Both the position numbers and the translations under genes were made by a program. The notes below the pieces were generated by a model. It was not told where the DNA came from and ran no database searches. It saw nothing but the letters and a program-made list of their open reading frames with translations. From positions 186,001 through 250,000 of the forward strand of contig NZ_NPKO01000004.1 of the NCBI RefSeq assembly GCF_008329605.1: 64,000 nucleotides of DNA, given 5' to 3'. This document shows positions 12,434-20,515 of the stretch, in pieces. Within the stretch, counting starts at the first letter, position 1. The number at the start of each line of letters is the position of its first letter. The DNA comes from Mycolicibacterium sp. P9-64. Lineage in GTDB: Bacteria > Actinomycetota > Actinomycetes > Mycobacteriales > Mycobacteriaceae.

Positions 12434-12890
12434 GGTCGCGAAGGTCGTCGATCATGACAACCTGCCGTACGGCTATGCCGTCACGAACAGCGGGCGAATC
12501 TCCGGTGTCACCGAACCCGGCGAGTTGTCCGTGCACTATCCGTTCGCGGTCAAGGACCTCGTCGTCCTGGACGACGCGCTGAAGTACGGGTCGCGCGGCG
12601 CCAAGGCACGGTTCGCGGTGTACGTCGGCGACCTCGGTGACGACACCGCCGCCACGGCCCGCGACATCTTGGCCAAGGTGCCAACGCCCGACAACGCCGT
12701 GCTGCTCGCGGTCTCGCCGAACCAGAAGGCCATCGAGGTCGTCTATGGCGCTGAGGTCAAGGGCCGCGGCATCGAGGAAGCGGCTCCGTTGGGCGTCTCG
12801 GCTGCCGCCGCTTCGTTCAAGGAGGGCAACCTCATCGACGGTCTGATCAGCGCCGTGCGGGTGCTTTCGGCAGGCGTCTCACCCGCCTGA
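12420..12890 (+). CDS. DUF5130 family protein, probable respiratory supercomplex association factor (PRSAF1-like)
   Basis: 156 residues with a TPM-like alpha/beta fold ([39 protein letters not shown]). There is no signal peptide and no clear membrane helix. The family corresponds to Rv2468c / MSMEG_4692; the latter was seen bound to the mycobacterial respiratory supercomplex. GTG 12420 is chosen over GTG 12411 because GGGAGG at 12406-12411 is correctly spaced for it. It overlaps the end of ctaJ, which supports coupled synthesis of the two proteins. Confidence 0.8.
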   Translation: MASGEVAKVVDHDNLPYGYAVTNSGRISGVTEPGELSVHYPFAVKDLVVLDDALKYGSRGAKARFAVYVGDLGDDTAATARDILAKVPTPDNAVLLAVSPNQKAIEVVYGAEVKGRGIEEAAPLGVSAAAASFKEGNLIDGLISAVRVLSAGVSPA

Positions 12891-12896
12891 CGTCGT

Positions 12897-13349
12897 TCAT
12901 GTGGTGAACATGAACAGGTGGACGTAGATCTCGCCGGGGGACCGGTGGTCCTCGAAGAGCTCGCGAACAATCCCCTCGTGATCGACGGTGTCCAAGCGGT
13001 CTTGCGCGTATCGCAGGTCGGTTGTGCTCGACATCGGCGGGCCTCCAACCACCTCGAGTTCCTTGCCGTACTCGGACGGCGTGACCGGCACGGTGAAGTG
13101 GGACTTCGCCAGTAGTTCGTGCAGCTGTGCGGGGGTCACGCGCAGCGCCAACTCGTAGCGGGTGTCGATGGCTCCGTCTGTGGCGGCGCCGAGGATCTCC
13201 GCGCCCTCGGGCAGCGACAACCCGCCGAACCGTGCGGCCTCGTCAGCGGAGACCGGCGCCGCGTGCCTTCCGACGGTGCTGCCCGCACACGCCGGGCACA
13301 TCACGGTCAGAGCGGCGGCGAGCAGGATGACGACCTGCTTCATTGCCAT
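12897..13349 (-). CDS. Exported protein or lipoprotein of unknown function
   Basis: 150 residues. The N-terminus MKQVVILLAAALTVMCPACA is a signal peptide. The Cys of CPAC could be a lipobox Cys although Pro at -2 is unusual, so lipidation is uncertain. The mature part has alternating strands and helices with no domain I recognise. It is convergent with the DUF5130 gene with only 6 bp between stops. An intrinsic terminator lies 5' of it and insulates it from the 46-residue gene upstream. Confidence 0.75.
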   Translation of the reverse strand: MAMKQVVILLAAALTVMCPACAGSTVGRHAAPVSADEAARFGGLSLPEGAEILGAATDGAIDTRYELALRVTPAQLHELLAKSHFTVPVTPSEYGKELEVVGGPPMSSTTDLRYAQDRLDTVDHEGIVRELFEDHRSPGEIYVHLFMFTT

Positions 13350-13373
13350 TGACGAAGTCTTTCACGCAAAAGA

Positions 13374-13414
13374 AAGTCCCCGTCGTCAACGGTTCACGTT
13401 GACCACAGGGACTT
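13374..13414 (-). terminator. Intrinsic terminator downstream of the 46-residue gene
   Basis: Two nested stems: an outer AAGTCCC/GGGACTT and an inner GTCAACG/CGTTGAC with a 5-base loop and a 4x4 internal bulge. On the minus strand the stem is followed by TTTCTTTTGC, a T-rich tract, as expected for Rho-independent termination of the gene at 13454-13594. Confidence 0.75.
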
Positions 13415-13453
13415 CTCTTCTGTGCGGGGCAGGGCTTTGGTAAGCCGCCCGCG

Positions 13454-13594
13454 TCACTGCTCTTCGTCGTGCCGCTGGGCGATCGCCAGCAGCTCTTCAC
13501 GAATCGTCGACTCGGGAAGGGCGTTGATCCGTGCGTAGAGACGGCGCCGGTTGATGCTGCGCGTCAGGTCTGCGCGGAACTGCGTGATCGACAT
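13454..13594 (-). CDS. Small basic protein of 46 residues, unknown function
   Basis: Encodes a 46-residue Arg-rich cytoplasmic peptide (MSITQFRADLTRSINRRR...HDEEQ), predicted helical, with positive charge in the middle and an acidic end. The start at 13594 has GAGGAG about 10 bases upstream, a strong site, and a separate intrinsic terminator follows. I do not recognise a family. The upstream region is AT-rich compared with its surroundings and contains inverted repeats, so it is probably a monocistronic regulated gene. Confidence 0.7.
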   Translation of the reverse strand: MSITQFRADLTRSINRRRLYARINALPESTIREELLAIAQRHDEEQ

Positions 13595-13677
13595 CTTTCG
13601 TTCTCCTCTGCTGTGCTCTGGATCACAGAGCTTTGGTTGCTGTGCGCTAGCCGACATGGGGATTGCCCAATCGGCAT

Positions 13678-13740
13678 ACGAATCAATTGTTCGTGTTAAT
13701 TCGATGTAAATCAAGCTGTGACGTGTGAGATTGCGCTCAC
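13678..13740 (-). promoter_or_regulatory. Probable control region of the 46-residue gene, with two inverted repeats
   Basis: The 235-bp gap 13595-13829 holds no gene. It has ACGAA-N7-TTCGT at 13678-13694 in an AT-rich stretch and GTGAG-N6-CTCAC at 13725-13740. The second has the wrong spacing for a CRP site. On the minus strand these precede the 46-residue gene, so they are candidate operators. No clear -10/-35 pair was assigned. Confidence 0.35.
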
Positions 13741-13829
13741 GTCGGGCACGACGAAGGGCCTGCCGTCACCGACTTTCGGCGCAGAGAAGGCCGCGTGTGG
13801 GCGACAAATATGTTTGCTGAAGTGGCTGG

Positions 13830-14171
13830 CTAGGCCAACAGCTCCGCCCGGATTCGGACGTACCGCTCCAGGAAGGCCCGTTCGTCGAGGCGCTTGCGGC
13901 GCAACCAGCCGGTCACTTCGTCGTTGCACTTGCTCGCATTGCACGACGCGCAGGCGGGCACCACGTTGTCCAGGGTGTACCGGCCACCGCGCGAGATGGC
14001 CATGACGCAGTCGCGCTGCAGGGGGCCGCCGGTCGCGCCACAGTAGGCGCAGCCCTCCCACGCAGTCTTGATGGCCGCCCACTCCTCTGGGGTGAGGTCG
14101 TTGACGACGGCCGCGACCCGGCGCTTGCGCCTGCGGGCAGCGCGCGCCCGTCGACTATTTGGTGCAGCCAT
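13830..14171 (-). CDS. Small HNH-fold protein with a Cys in place of the usual motif His
   Basis: 113 residues. A very basic N-terminus (RRARAARRRKRR) is followed by an HNH-like zinc core: CAYCGATGG, RDCVMAISRGGRYTLDN, then CASCNASK. Both CxxC pairs and the Asn are present, but where most HNH nucleases have Asp-His (DHVVP) this has Asp-Cys. Catalytic activity is therefore uncertain, although DNA binding is plausible. ATG 14171 has no strong ribosome-binding site. A palindromic repeat lies just upstream, between it and pepN. Confidence 0.8.
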   Translation of the reverse strand: MAAPNSRRARAARRRKRRVAAVVNDLTPEEWAAIKTAWEGCAYCGATGGPLQRDCVMAISRGGRYTLDNVVPACASCNASKCNDEVTGWLRRKRLDERAFLERYVRIRAELLA

Positions 14172-14186
14172 GGCACCAGTTTGTGG

Positions 14187-14239
14187 CGCGAGCGCGCGTG
14201 AATGCGGGCATCGACACGGCGTGTCGCCCGCAAACACGC
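14187..14239. repeat. Long imperfect palindrome (dispersed palindromic repeat, copy C)
   Basis: The left arm CGCGAGCGCGCGTGAATGCG pairs with a right arm ending ACGCGTGCTCGCGG. An inner GACAC/GTGTC stem with a GGC loop sits on top, separated by a small bulge. On the minus strand it follows the pepN stop, so it could also end pepN transcription, but no T-tract follows. Related elements lie at 44509 and 45891. Confidence 0.75.
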
Positions 14240-14285
14240 GTGCTCGCGGAGGGGGACGGAGGGGGTGGGGGACGCGCGGTGGGGG

Positions 14286-16904
14286 CTAGCTGATGTCGAA
14301 CGCCCGCGCCCGCAGCGCACGCTCCACACCTGCGCGGCCCTCGATCACCAGCCGGTGCAGGGCGGGTGGCACGTCTCCTGCGAGGAACGCGTCGGCCGCG
14401 TCGAGGCCCGCCTGGTTGACGTCCCACGACGGGTACAGGCCGATCACGACGGTCTGTGCGACCTCGCTGGACCGCCGCTCCCACACCGAGGAGATGACGT
14501 CGAAGTACTTCGACGTGAACGGTGCCAACAGCGCGGCCTGGCCCGGTTGCGCAAAGCCCCCGACGATCGCGCGGGTGGTGATGTTGGCGAGCGTGTCGTC
14601 CTCGATCACCTGCTGCCAGGCGGCCTCCTTGACCGCCAACTGCGGTCGGGCCGCCGACGCCGCGGCGGCGTTGCGCTTGCCCGCCGCAGTGGGGTCACGC
14701 TGCGCCTCGGCGTCGATGAACGGTGTCGCGGTGTCCTTCTCGTCGATGTCGCCGCCACCGGCCAGTGCGGTCACGATGCGCCACCGCAGGTCGGTGTCCA
14801 CGGTGAGACCGGTCAGGCCGAGATCGGCCGGGTCGGTATCCAGGAGGGCTGCCAACACGGCGGTGTGCCGCAACGACAGCGCCGACGTGCACAGCGCGTT
14901 GACGTAGGCCAACTGGTGATCGGAGCCTGCCTCGGCACCGCGCGCCAGTTCCAGCAGTCGATCGGCGAACGCGGGCCAGCCCTGCGAGCACGCCCAGTCC
15001 GGGTCGGCGTAGGAGTTCAGCGCGGTCTGCGCCTGCAGTAGGAGGCGTTGCGCCACACCGACTTCGGTCTCGGCATGCACGCCGCCCTCGACGAGCGCCA
15101 CGAAGTCCCTTGCCTTCATCTCGGCGTCGCGGGTCATCTCCCACGCCGCCGACCACGCCAGGGTGCGGGGGAGCGAATCGTCGATGTCGGCGACGCGTGT
15201 CAGGACCGTCTGCAGCGACTCTGGGTCGAGGCGCAGCGAGCAGTACGTCAGGTCGTCGTCGTTGACCAGGATCAGCTTGCCCCGCGTAACGCCCTGCAGC
15301 GCGGGAACTTCAGTCGACGGACCGTCGATGTCGAGTTCCTCGCGGTGCACGCGGACCAACTTGCCCGACGCGTCGTCGTCGTAGATGCCGACGGCCAGTC
15401 GGTGCACGCGTGTCTCGCCTGCGCCGGGAGCCGCGCCGCTCTGGTTGACCGCGAAGCGGGTGAACTTTCCGTCATCGTCGACGTCGAAGTCGGCGCGCAG
15501 CGTGTTGAGGCCCGTGGTCTTGAGCCACTGCCTACCCCACTGCGACAGGTCGCGACCCGATGACTTCTCCAGCGCGCCAAGCAGATCAGCGAATGTGGCG
15601 TTGCCGTAGGCGTGGTCGCGGAAGTAGTCCCGCAGGCCGGCCAGGAATGGCTCCAGCCCGACGTAGGCCACCAGCTGCTTGAGCACGCTGGCGCCCTTGG
15701 CGTAGGTGATGCCGTCGAAGTTCACCTCGACGGCGTGCAGGTCGGGGATGTCGGCGGCGATGGGGTGCGTCGAGGGCAGCTGGTCCTGCCGGTACGCCCA
15801 CGACTTCTCGACGTTGGCGAACGTCGTCCACGCCTGCTTGTACTCGGTGGCACCGGCCTGGCACAGCACGGAGGCGAACGTCGCGAACGACTCGTTGAGC
15901 CACAGGTCGTCCCACCACTGCATGGTGACCAGGTCGCCGAACCACATGTGCGCCATCTCGTGCAACACGGTTTCGGAGCGCCGCTCGTAGCTGTACCGCG
16001 TGACCTTGGACCGGAAGACGTAGTCCTCCAAGAACGTCACCGCACCGGCGTTCTCCATGGCGCCCGCGTTGAACTCGGGCACGAAGAGCTGATCGTACTT
16101 GCCGAAAGCGTATGGCACGCCGAAGTTTTCGTGGTAGAACTGGAAGCCCTGCTTGGTCTCGGTGAACAGCCGCTCGGCGTCCATGAACTCCTTGAGCGAT
16201 CCGCGGCAGAAGATTCCGAGCGGGATCTTGCCGTGTGCGTCGGAGTACTCGTCGTCCCAGCGCGCGTACGGGCCCGCGATGAGAGCCACCAGGTAGGTGC
16301 TCATCCGCGGCGTCGTGGCGAACGTGCGCACGGACTCGTTGCCCGACGGCTCGTCGGACACCGCGGCGCCGTTGGAGATGACCTGCCAGTGTGCGGGCGC
16401 GGTGACGCTGACGTCGAACGTCGCCTTCAGGTCGGGCTGGTCGAAGCATGCGAACATCCGCTTGGCGTCGGCGGTTTCGAACTGGGAGTACAGGTACACC
16501 TCGTCGTCGACGGGATCGACGAAGCGGTGCAATCCCTCGCCGGTGTTGGAGTACAGGCAGTCGGCATCCACCACGACGACGTTGTGCTCGGCCAACCCGA
16601 CGAGCGGAATGCCGGTCGACTCGTCGTACGCCGACACGTCGATGTCGACCCCGTTGAGCGTCGCGCCGTGAATCGCGTCGGCGGCGATGTCGATGACGGT
16701 GTCGGCACCCGCAAGCGCGCTGAACTCGACGGTGGTGGTGGACCGGAAGGTGCGTTGGCTTGGGGCGCCCGACACACTTCCCGGGTCGCTTCGCTCCTGC
16801 CCTCCGAAGCCGTCGGTCAGGTCGAGCACGATGCGGTAGGCATCGACGGTGACGAGTGCCGCGCGCTCGGCGGCTTGGTCGCGGGTTAAGTTGGGAAGTG
16901 CCAC
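14286..16904 (-). CDS. pepN: Aminopeptidase N (M1 zinc metallopeptidase)
   Basis: 872-residue cytoplasmic enzyme that removes N-terminal residues from peptides. The substrate-binding GAMEN motif is followed by the zinc site [10 protein letters not shown] and a Glu 18 residues later (LWLNE), complete for M1. A C-terminal ERAP1-like helical domain follows. The start VALPNLTRD is the conserved mycobacterial one; upstream codons in the same frame overlap the SigH-type promoter of the next gene. Odd feature: near residues 35-45 the loop before RTFRSTTT contains a segment ([10 protein letters not shown]) encoded by the dispersed repeat, as an apparent in-frame insertion. Confidence 0.95.
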   Translation of the reverse strand: MALPNLTRDQAAERAALVTVDAYRIVLDLTDGFGGQERSDPGSVSGAPSQRTFRSTTTVEFSALAGADTVIDIAADAIHGATLNGVDIDVSAYDESTGIPLVGLAEHNVVVVDADCLYSNTGEGLHRFVDPVDDEVYLYSQFETADAKRMFACFDQPDLKATFDVSVTAPAHWQVISNGAAVSDEPSGNESVRTFATTPRMSTYLVALIAGPYARWDDEYSDAHGKIPLGIFCRGSLKEFMDAERLFTETKQGFQFYHENFGVPYAFGKYDQLFVPEFNAGAMENAGAVTFLEDYVFRSKVTRYSYERRSETVLHEMAHMWFGDLVTMQWWDDLWLNESFATFASVLCQAGATEYKQAWTTFANVEKSWAYRQDQLPSTHPIAADIPDLHAVEVNFDGITYAKGASVLKQLVAYVGLEPFLAGLRDYFRDHAYGNATFADLLGALEKSSGRDLSQWGRQWLKTTGLNTLRADFDVDDDGKFTRFAVNQSGAAPGAGETRVHRLAVGIYDDDASGKLVRVHREELDIDGPSTEVPALQGVTRGKLILVNDDDLTYCSLRLDPESLQTVLTRVADIDDSLPRTLAWSAAWEMTRDAEMKARDFVALVEGGVHAETEVGVAQRLLLQAQTALNSYADPDWACSQGWPAFADRLLELARGAEAGSDHQLAYVNALCTSALSLRHTAVLAALLDTDPADLGLTGLTVDTDLRWRIVTALAGGGDIDEKDTATPFIDAEAQRDPTAAGKRNAAAASAARPQLAVKEAAWQQVIEDDTLANITTRAIVGGFAQPGQAALLAPFTSKYFDVISSVWERRSSEVAQTVVIGLYPSWDVNQAGLDAADAFLAGDVPPALHRLVIEGRAGVERALRARAFDIS
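16774..16806 (-). repeat. Dispersed repeat inside the pepN reading frame (copy d)
   Basis: Read on the minus strand this is GAGGGCAGGAGCGAAGCGAC followed by CCGGGAAGTGT. It shares the GAGGGCA prefix with the 11.3-kb repeats and the GGGAAGTGT suffix with the 52.5-kb repeats. It is translated as part of pepN with no frame disruption. Confidence 0.8.
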
Positions 16905-16928
16905 GTCGACCAACCTTAGACGCCGGTC

Positions 16929-16955
16929 GGGAACATAGTCCGGGCGTGCGAAGTT
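16929..16955 (+). promoter_or_regulatory. SigH-type promoter for the mycothiol nitroreductase gene
   Basis: GGGAACA at 16929-16935, a 16-base spacer, then AGTT at 16952-16955. This fits the mycobacterial SigH consensus (GGGAAYA, 16-17 bases, cGTT). It lies between divergent pepN and the DsbA-like gene, about 50 bases before its ATG. The M. tuberculosis counterpart Rv2466c belongs to the SigH regulon, induced by thiol-oxidative stress and heat. Confidence 0.75.
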
Positions 16956-17002
16956 GTGCTGCACGGAGCTCTGTCCCGCTGCCTTCCGAGAGGATTTTGT
17001 AC

Positions 17003-17623
17003 ATGGCCGAGAAGTCCGCTGAAAAAGACACCGCCGGTTTCTGGTTCGACCCACTGTGCCCGTGGTGCTGGATCACCTCCCGCTGGATTCTCGAGGTCGA
17101 GAAGGTCCGCGACATCGAGGTGAACTTCCACGTGATGAGCCTCGCCGTCCTCAACGAAGGTCGCGACATTCCCGAGTCGTACCGCGAGGGCCTGAAGCAG
17201 GCCTGGGGTCCGGTCCGCGTCGCCATCGCCGCCGAGCAGGCCAAGGGCCCCGACATCCTGGCGCCGCTCTACACCGCGATGGGCACCCGGATCCACAACC
17301 AGGGCATCAAGGACTTCGATGTGGTGATCAAGGAGTCGCTCGAAGAGGTCGGGCTGCCCGCCGAGCTGGCCGAAGCGGCCACCAGCGACAAGTTCGACGA
17401 GGCGCTGCGCAAGAGCCACCACGAGGGCATGGACGCCGTTGGTGACGACGTCGGTACCCCGACCATCCACGTGAACGGCACGGCGTTCTTCGGCCCGGTG
17501 CTGTCGCGCATCCCGCGCGGCGAGGAAGCGGGCAAGCTGTGGGACGCCTCGGTGATCTTCGCCGGGTACCCGCACTTCTTCGAGCTCAAGCGCACGCGTC
17601 ACGAGTCGCCCGAGTTCGACTAA
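17003..17623 (+). CDS. Mycothiol-dependent nitroreductase / DsbA-family oxidoreductase (Rv2466c-like, Mrx2)
   Basis: 206-residue cytoplasmic thioredoxin-fold protein with an inserted helical domain. The redox motif CPWC is at about residues 19-22 ([11 protein letters not shown]), and the cis-Pro loop is GTPTIHVNG. The M. tuberculosis orthologue uses mycothiol/mycoredoxin to reduce substrates and activates nitro prodrugs such as TP053. There is no signal peptide, so it is not a periplasmic DsbA. The start has GAGAGGA about 10 bases upstream. The SigH-type promoter upstream suggests induction by oxidative stress. Confidence 0.9.
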   Translation: MAEKSAEKDTAGFWFDPLCPWCWITSRWILEVEKVRDIEVNFHVMSLAVLNEGRDIPESYREGLKQAWGPVRVAIAAEQAKGPDILAPLYTAMGTRIHNQGIKDFDVVIKESLEEVGLPAELAEAATSDKFDEALRKSHHEGMDAVGDDVGTPTIHVNGTAFFGPVLSRIPRGEEAGKLWDASVIFAGYPHFFELKRTRHESPEFD

Positions 17624-17630
17624 GGGCGGT

Positions 17631-17648
17631 CGCCATCACGTGATGGCG
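17631..17648. promoter_or_regulatory. Perfect 18-bp palindrome CGCCATCACGTGATGGCG
   Basis: An exact palindrome, 7 bp after the DsbA-like stop and 66 bp before the permease start. No T-tract follows on the plus strand. It may be an operator for the permease-deaminase-oxygenase genes or a hairpin ending the upstream transcript. Confidence 0.5.
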
Positions 17649-17714
17649 AACTGACGGAAAACGGTCTCGGCCATTCAGGTTGCGAGCAGGTGCATCACAG
17701 ACCACGGTGTACCC

Positions 17715-19109
17715 ATGACAGCGACCGAGCCCACCACCGACGGCACCTACCGCGACCGGATCGTCGCCGTCGAGCCCGGCGGCAACGAGTTCATCGCCGA
17801 GGCCGACCGGCACGGCAAGCCCAGTCAGCTGTTCTGGACGTGGACGTCGCCGAACCTCGAGTTCGCGACGATCTTCGTCGGAGTGCTCGCGGTAGCCGTG
17901 TACGGCATGAGCTTCTGGCAGGCCGTCGTCGGCATCCTGATCGGCACGGGTCTCGGCGCGCTCGCGCACTACTTCCTGTCCGCGCGCGGGCCGCTGCACG
18001 GCGTGCCGCAGATGGTGCTGGGCCGGTTGGCGTTCGGGTTCAAGGGCAACGCCGTGCCCGCCGTGCTGATGGCGGTGACGGCGGGGATCGGCTGGTTCGC
18101 CACCAACAGCGTCAGCGGCGCGTATGCGCTGGCGGCGCTGTTCGGCATCGGGCCGCTGGTCGGCCTGGTGATCATCGTGCTGGTGCAGACCGCGTTCGCG
18201 TTCTTCGGGCACAACCTGGTGCAGGCCTTCGAGAAGTACTCGTTCCCGGTGCTCGCCGTGATCTTCGCGGTCGCGTCGGTGGTCATCCTGTCCAAGGCGC
18301 ACGTCGGTGCACCGGCATTGCCTGGGGGAGTCGGCGGGTTGGGTGGCTTTCTGCTGACCGTGGGGACCGCCTTCGGCTACGCAGCCGGCTGGACGCCCTA
18401 CGCCGCGGACTACACCCGCTATCTGCCGTCCACCGTCTCGACGACGCGCACCGGGTTGTTCGCCGCGGCCGGCCTGTTCCTGTCCTGCGTGGTGCTGGAG
18501 ATCGTCGGCGCCGCGTCGGTCACGATCGGGCCTGCGCTGTCGGAGAATCCGACCGAGTCATTCACCGGCGAGCTGGCGTCACCGTTGGCCAAGGCCACGT
18601 TGCTGGCCATCGCGATCGGGGCCATCGCCGCCAACTCCATCAACATCTATTCCGGCGCAATGGCTTTCGTGACGATCGGGATCAAGCTGCCGCACCACAT
18701 CGCCCGGGCCTTGGTGACGGTGTTCTTCGGCGTCGCGGGTTTCCTGGTGGCGTGGTGGGCGCTGCCGGACGCTGCCGCCAGCTACGAGGCGTTCCTGCTG
18801 ATCATCGCCTACTGGATCGGGCCGTGGCTCGGAATGCTGTTCGCCGACCAGTACCTGCGCCGCGACCAGACGATCGCCGGGTTCCTCTACGACCGGTCGT
18901 ACGCCAACTGGAACGGGCTGCTGTCGTTCGCCATCGGGCTGGTGGTGTCGGTGCTCCTGTTCTCCAATCAGGAGAAGTTCGTCGGCTTCGTCGCGCGAGG
19001 CCTACCGCAGCTCGGTGACATCACGTTCTTCGTCGGCTTCCTGCTCGCCGGCGGCAGCTACCTGCTGCTGTGCCGTTCCAAGATCACCGCCGAGCGCGCC
19101 CTCGCATGA
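17715..19109 (+). CDS. NCS1-family purine/cytosine-type permease
   Basis: 464-residue inner-membrane transporter with about 12 hydrophobic helices, the usual length for NCS1 (nucleobase:cation symport-1). Family features include a conserved N-terminal segment before helix 1 (FWTWTSPNLEF), GWTPYAADYTRYLP in the middle and an ADQYLRRD segment near the C-terminus. Members import cytosine, purines, allantoin, hydantoins or thiamine with H+ or Na+. The partner deaminase overlaps its stop by four bases (ATGA), favouring a pyrimidine such as cytosine. The block is absent from the corresponding M. tuberculosis gene order. Confidence 0.9.
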   Translation: MTATEPTTDGTYRDRIVAVEPGGNEFIAEADRHGKPSQLFWTWTSPNLEFATIFVGVLAVAVYGMSFWQAVVGILIGTGLGALAHYFLSARGPLHGVPQMVLGRLAFGFKGNAVPAVLMAVTAGIGWFATNSVSGAYALAALFGIGPLVGLVIIVLVQTAFAFFGHNLVQAFEKYSFPVLAVIFAVASVVILSKAHVGAPALPGGVGGLGGFLLTVGTAFGYAAGWTPYAADYTRYLPSTVSTTRTGLFAAAGLFLSCVVLEIVGAASVTIGPALSENPTESFTGELASPLAKATLLAIAIGAIAANSINIYSGAMAFVTIGIKLPHHIARALVTVFFGVAGFLVAWWALPDAAASYEAFLLIIAYWIGPWLGMLFADQYLRRDQTIAGFLYDRSYANWNGLLSFAIGLVVSVLLFSNQEKFVGFVARGLPQLGDITFFVGFLLAGGSYLLLCRSKITAERALA

Positions 19110-19546
19110 CCCCGGAGGAGATGCTGAACGTCGCCGTCGACGAAGCGCGGAAGGGCTTGGCGGAGGGCGGCATTCCGATCGGTGCCGCGTTGTTCGCCAC
19201 CGACGGCACCCTGCTCGGCAGCGGGCACAACCGGCGCGTGCAGCAGGACGACCCGTCGATACACGCCGAGACCGACGCCTTCCGGGCAGCGGGCAGGCAG
19301 CGGAACTACCGCTCCACCGTGATGGTGACGACGTTGTCGCCGTGTTGGTACTGCAGCGGGCTGGTGCGGCAGTTCAACATCGGGGCGGTCGTGATCGGGG
19401 AGGCCGCGACGTTCCACGGTGGGCACGACTGGCTGGCCGAACACGGGGTCGCGGTCACGGTCCTCGACGACGACCGGTGTGTGACGATGATGACGGAGTT
19501 CATCGAGGCCCATCCGGACCTCTGGGCGGAGGACATTGGTGAATAG
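19106..19546 (+). CDS. Nucleoside/cytosine deaminase family protein (CDA fold)
   Basis: 146-residue zinc hydrolase of the cytidine deaminase-like fold. The zinc and proton-shuttle motif HAETDAF and the second zinc motif SPCWYCSG are complete. The size and the PIGAALF segment resemble yeast-type cytosine deaminases and guanine/tRNA deaminase relatives. It probably deaminates the base imported by the permease, for example cytosine to uracil or 5-methylcytosine to thymine, but sequence alone does not settle the substrate. The ATG overlaps the permease stop; the oxygenase follows after 9 bp. Confidence 0.85.
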   Translation: MTPEEMLNVAVDEARKGLAEGGIPIGAALFATDGTLLGSGHNRRVQQDDPSIHAETDAFRAAGRQRNYRSTVMVTTLSPCWYCSGLVRQFNIGAVVIGEAATFHGGHDWLAEHGVAVTVLDDDRCVTMMTEFIEAHPDLWAEDIGE

Positions 19547-19555
19547 GACTGGCGA

Positions 19556-20515
19556 ATGAGCACGATTGTCACGGTGGACCTTTCGCGCTGGCACGCGGGC
19601 GGCGCCGAGGCGGACGCAGTGGCCGAGGAGGTCGACGAAGGTCTGCAACGGGCGGGCTTCATCCTGGTCACCGGACACGGCGTCGACCCCGAGTTGGCCG
19701 CGGCGGTGCGAGCTGCCAGCCGCGACTTCTTCGCCGAGCCGGACGCCGTCAAGCAGCGCTATAGCGTGCCGGTCGGTGGGCATGGCTGGATCGGGCCTGG
19801 CGCCGAGGCCAACGCGTACGCCGAGGGCACCGAGACGCCGCCGGATCTCAAGGAGAGCTACAGCCTGGGCGCAGAGACCGCGACGGGTGACCCCGACGTC
19901 GACAGGATCTGGTTCGCGCCCAACGTCTGGCCTGCCGAGGTGCCGGCATTGCAGAAGCTCGTCGCCGAGTACACCGCCGCGATGCGGAAGGTGTCCGACG
20001 ACCTGCTCGCCCTCTTCGCCCACGCACTCGGCCTGCCGGAAAACCCGTGGGTCGCGCTCGCGGATCGCCCGACCTGGACGATGAACATCAATCACTACCC
20101 GCCCGTGAGCGTGGTCGGCGAGCCAGAGCCCGGCCAGTTTCGGATCGGCCCGCACACCGACTTCGGCACCGTGACCGTGCTCGACCGCGAGCCGGGAGCC
20201 GGTGGGCTGCAGGTGTATTCGGACGCCGAGGGATGGGCCGACGCCCCGTACGACCCCGCGGCGCTCACAGTCAACATCGGCGATCTGCTCGAATACTGGA
20301 GTGGGCGCCGCTGGCCGTCGGGAAGGCATCGCGTGCTGCCACCGCAGCCGCACGCGCCAGAGGAGGACCTGGTCTCGCTGATCTACTTCTACGAGGCCAA
20401 CCACGATGCACTGGTCACGCCGCTGGAGCCGCCGGTGGGGCGGGTGTCGGGTCTGGAGCCGGTGACGACGTCAGCGTTCATCAAGGAACGCCTCGATGCC
20501 ATCACCGTTGGCTAA
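19556..20515 (+). CDS. Isopenicillin N synthase-family non-haem Fe(II) oxygenase
   Basis: 319 residues, double-stranded beta-helix fold. The N-terminal DIOX_N part includes GFILVTGHGVD. The iron ligands are visible as HTDFGT (His and Asp) and GRHRV (distal His). Where most relatives have an Arg-x-Ser that holds the 2-oxoglutarate carboxylate, this has LVS (EDLVSLIYF), so the cosubstrate may be bound differently. Thymine-7-hydroxylase belongs to the same superfamily, which fits a nucleobase pathway with the two preceding genes. The C-terminus overlaps the convergent aldo/keto reductase gene by 45 bp. Confidence 0.85.
   Translation: MSTIVTVDLSRWHAGGAEADAVAEEVDEGLQRAGFILVTGHGVDPELAAAVRAASRDFFAEPDAVKQRYSVPVGGHGWIGPGAEANAYAEGTETPPDLKESYSLGAETATGDPDVDRIWFAPNVWPAEVPALQKLVAEYTAAMRKVSDDLLALFAHALGLPENPWVALADRPTWTMNINHYPPVSVVGEPEPGQFRIGPHTDFGTVTVLDREPGAGGLQVYSDAEGWADAPYDPAALTVNIGDLLEYWSGRRWPSGRHRVLPPQPHAPEEDLVSLIYFYEANHDALVTPLEPPVGRVSGLEPVTTSAFIKERLDAITVG

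Noticed and set aside
13725..13740. CRP (cAMP receptor) site GTGAG-N6-CTCAC
   Set aside because: The CRP core is GTG-N8-CAC; here the spacing is N10, so it is kept only as an unassigned inverted repeat.
15586..17256. 556-codon minus-strand open frame in another frame of pepN
   Set aside because: The Arg-rich translation overlaps the pepN zinc-site region and the SigH promoter, so it is a shadow frame.
17003..17623. Periplasmic DsbA
   Set aside because: There is no signal peptide, and CPWC with this domain layout fits the cytoplasmic mycothiol-dependent Rv2466c group.
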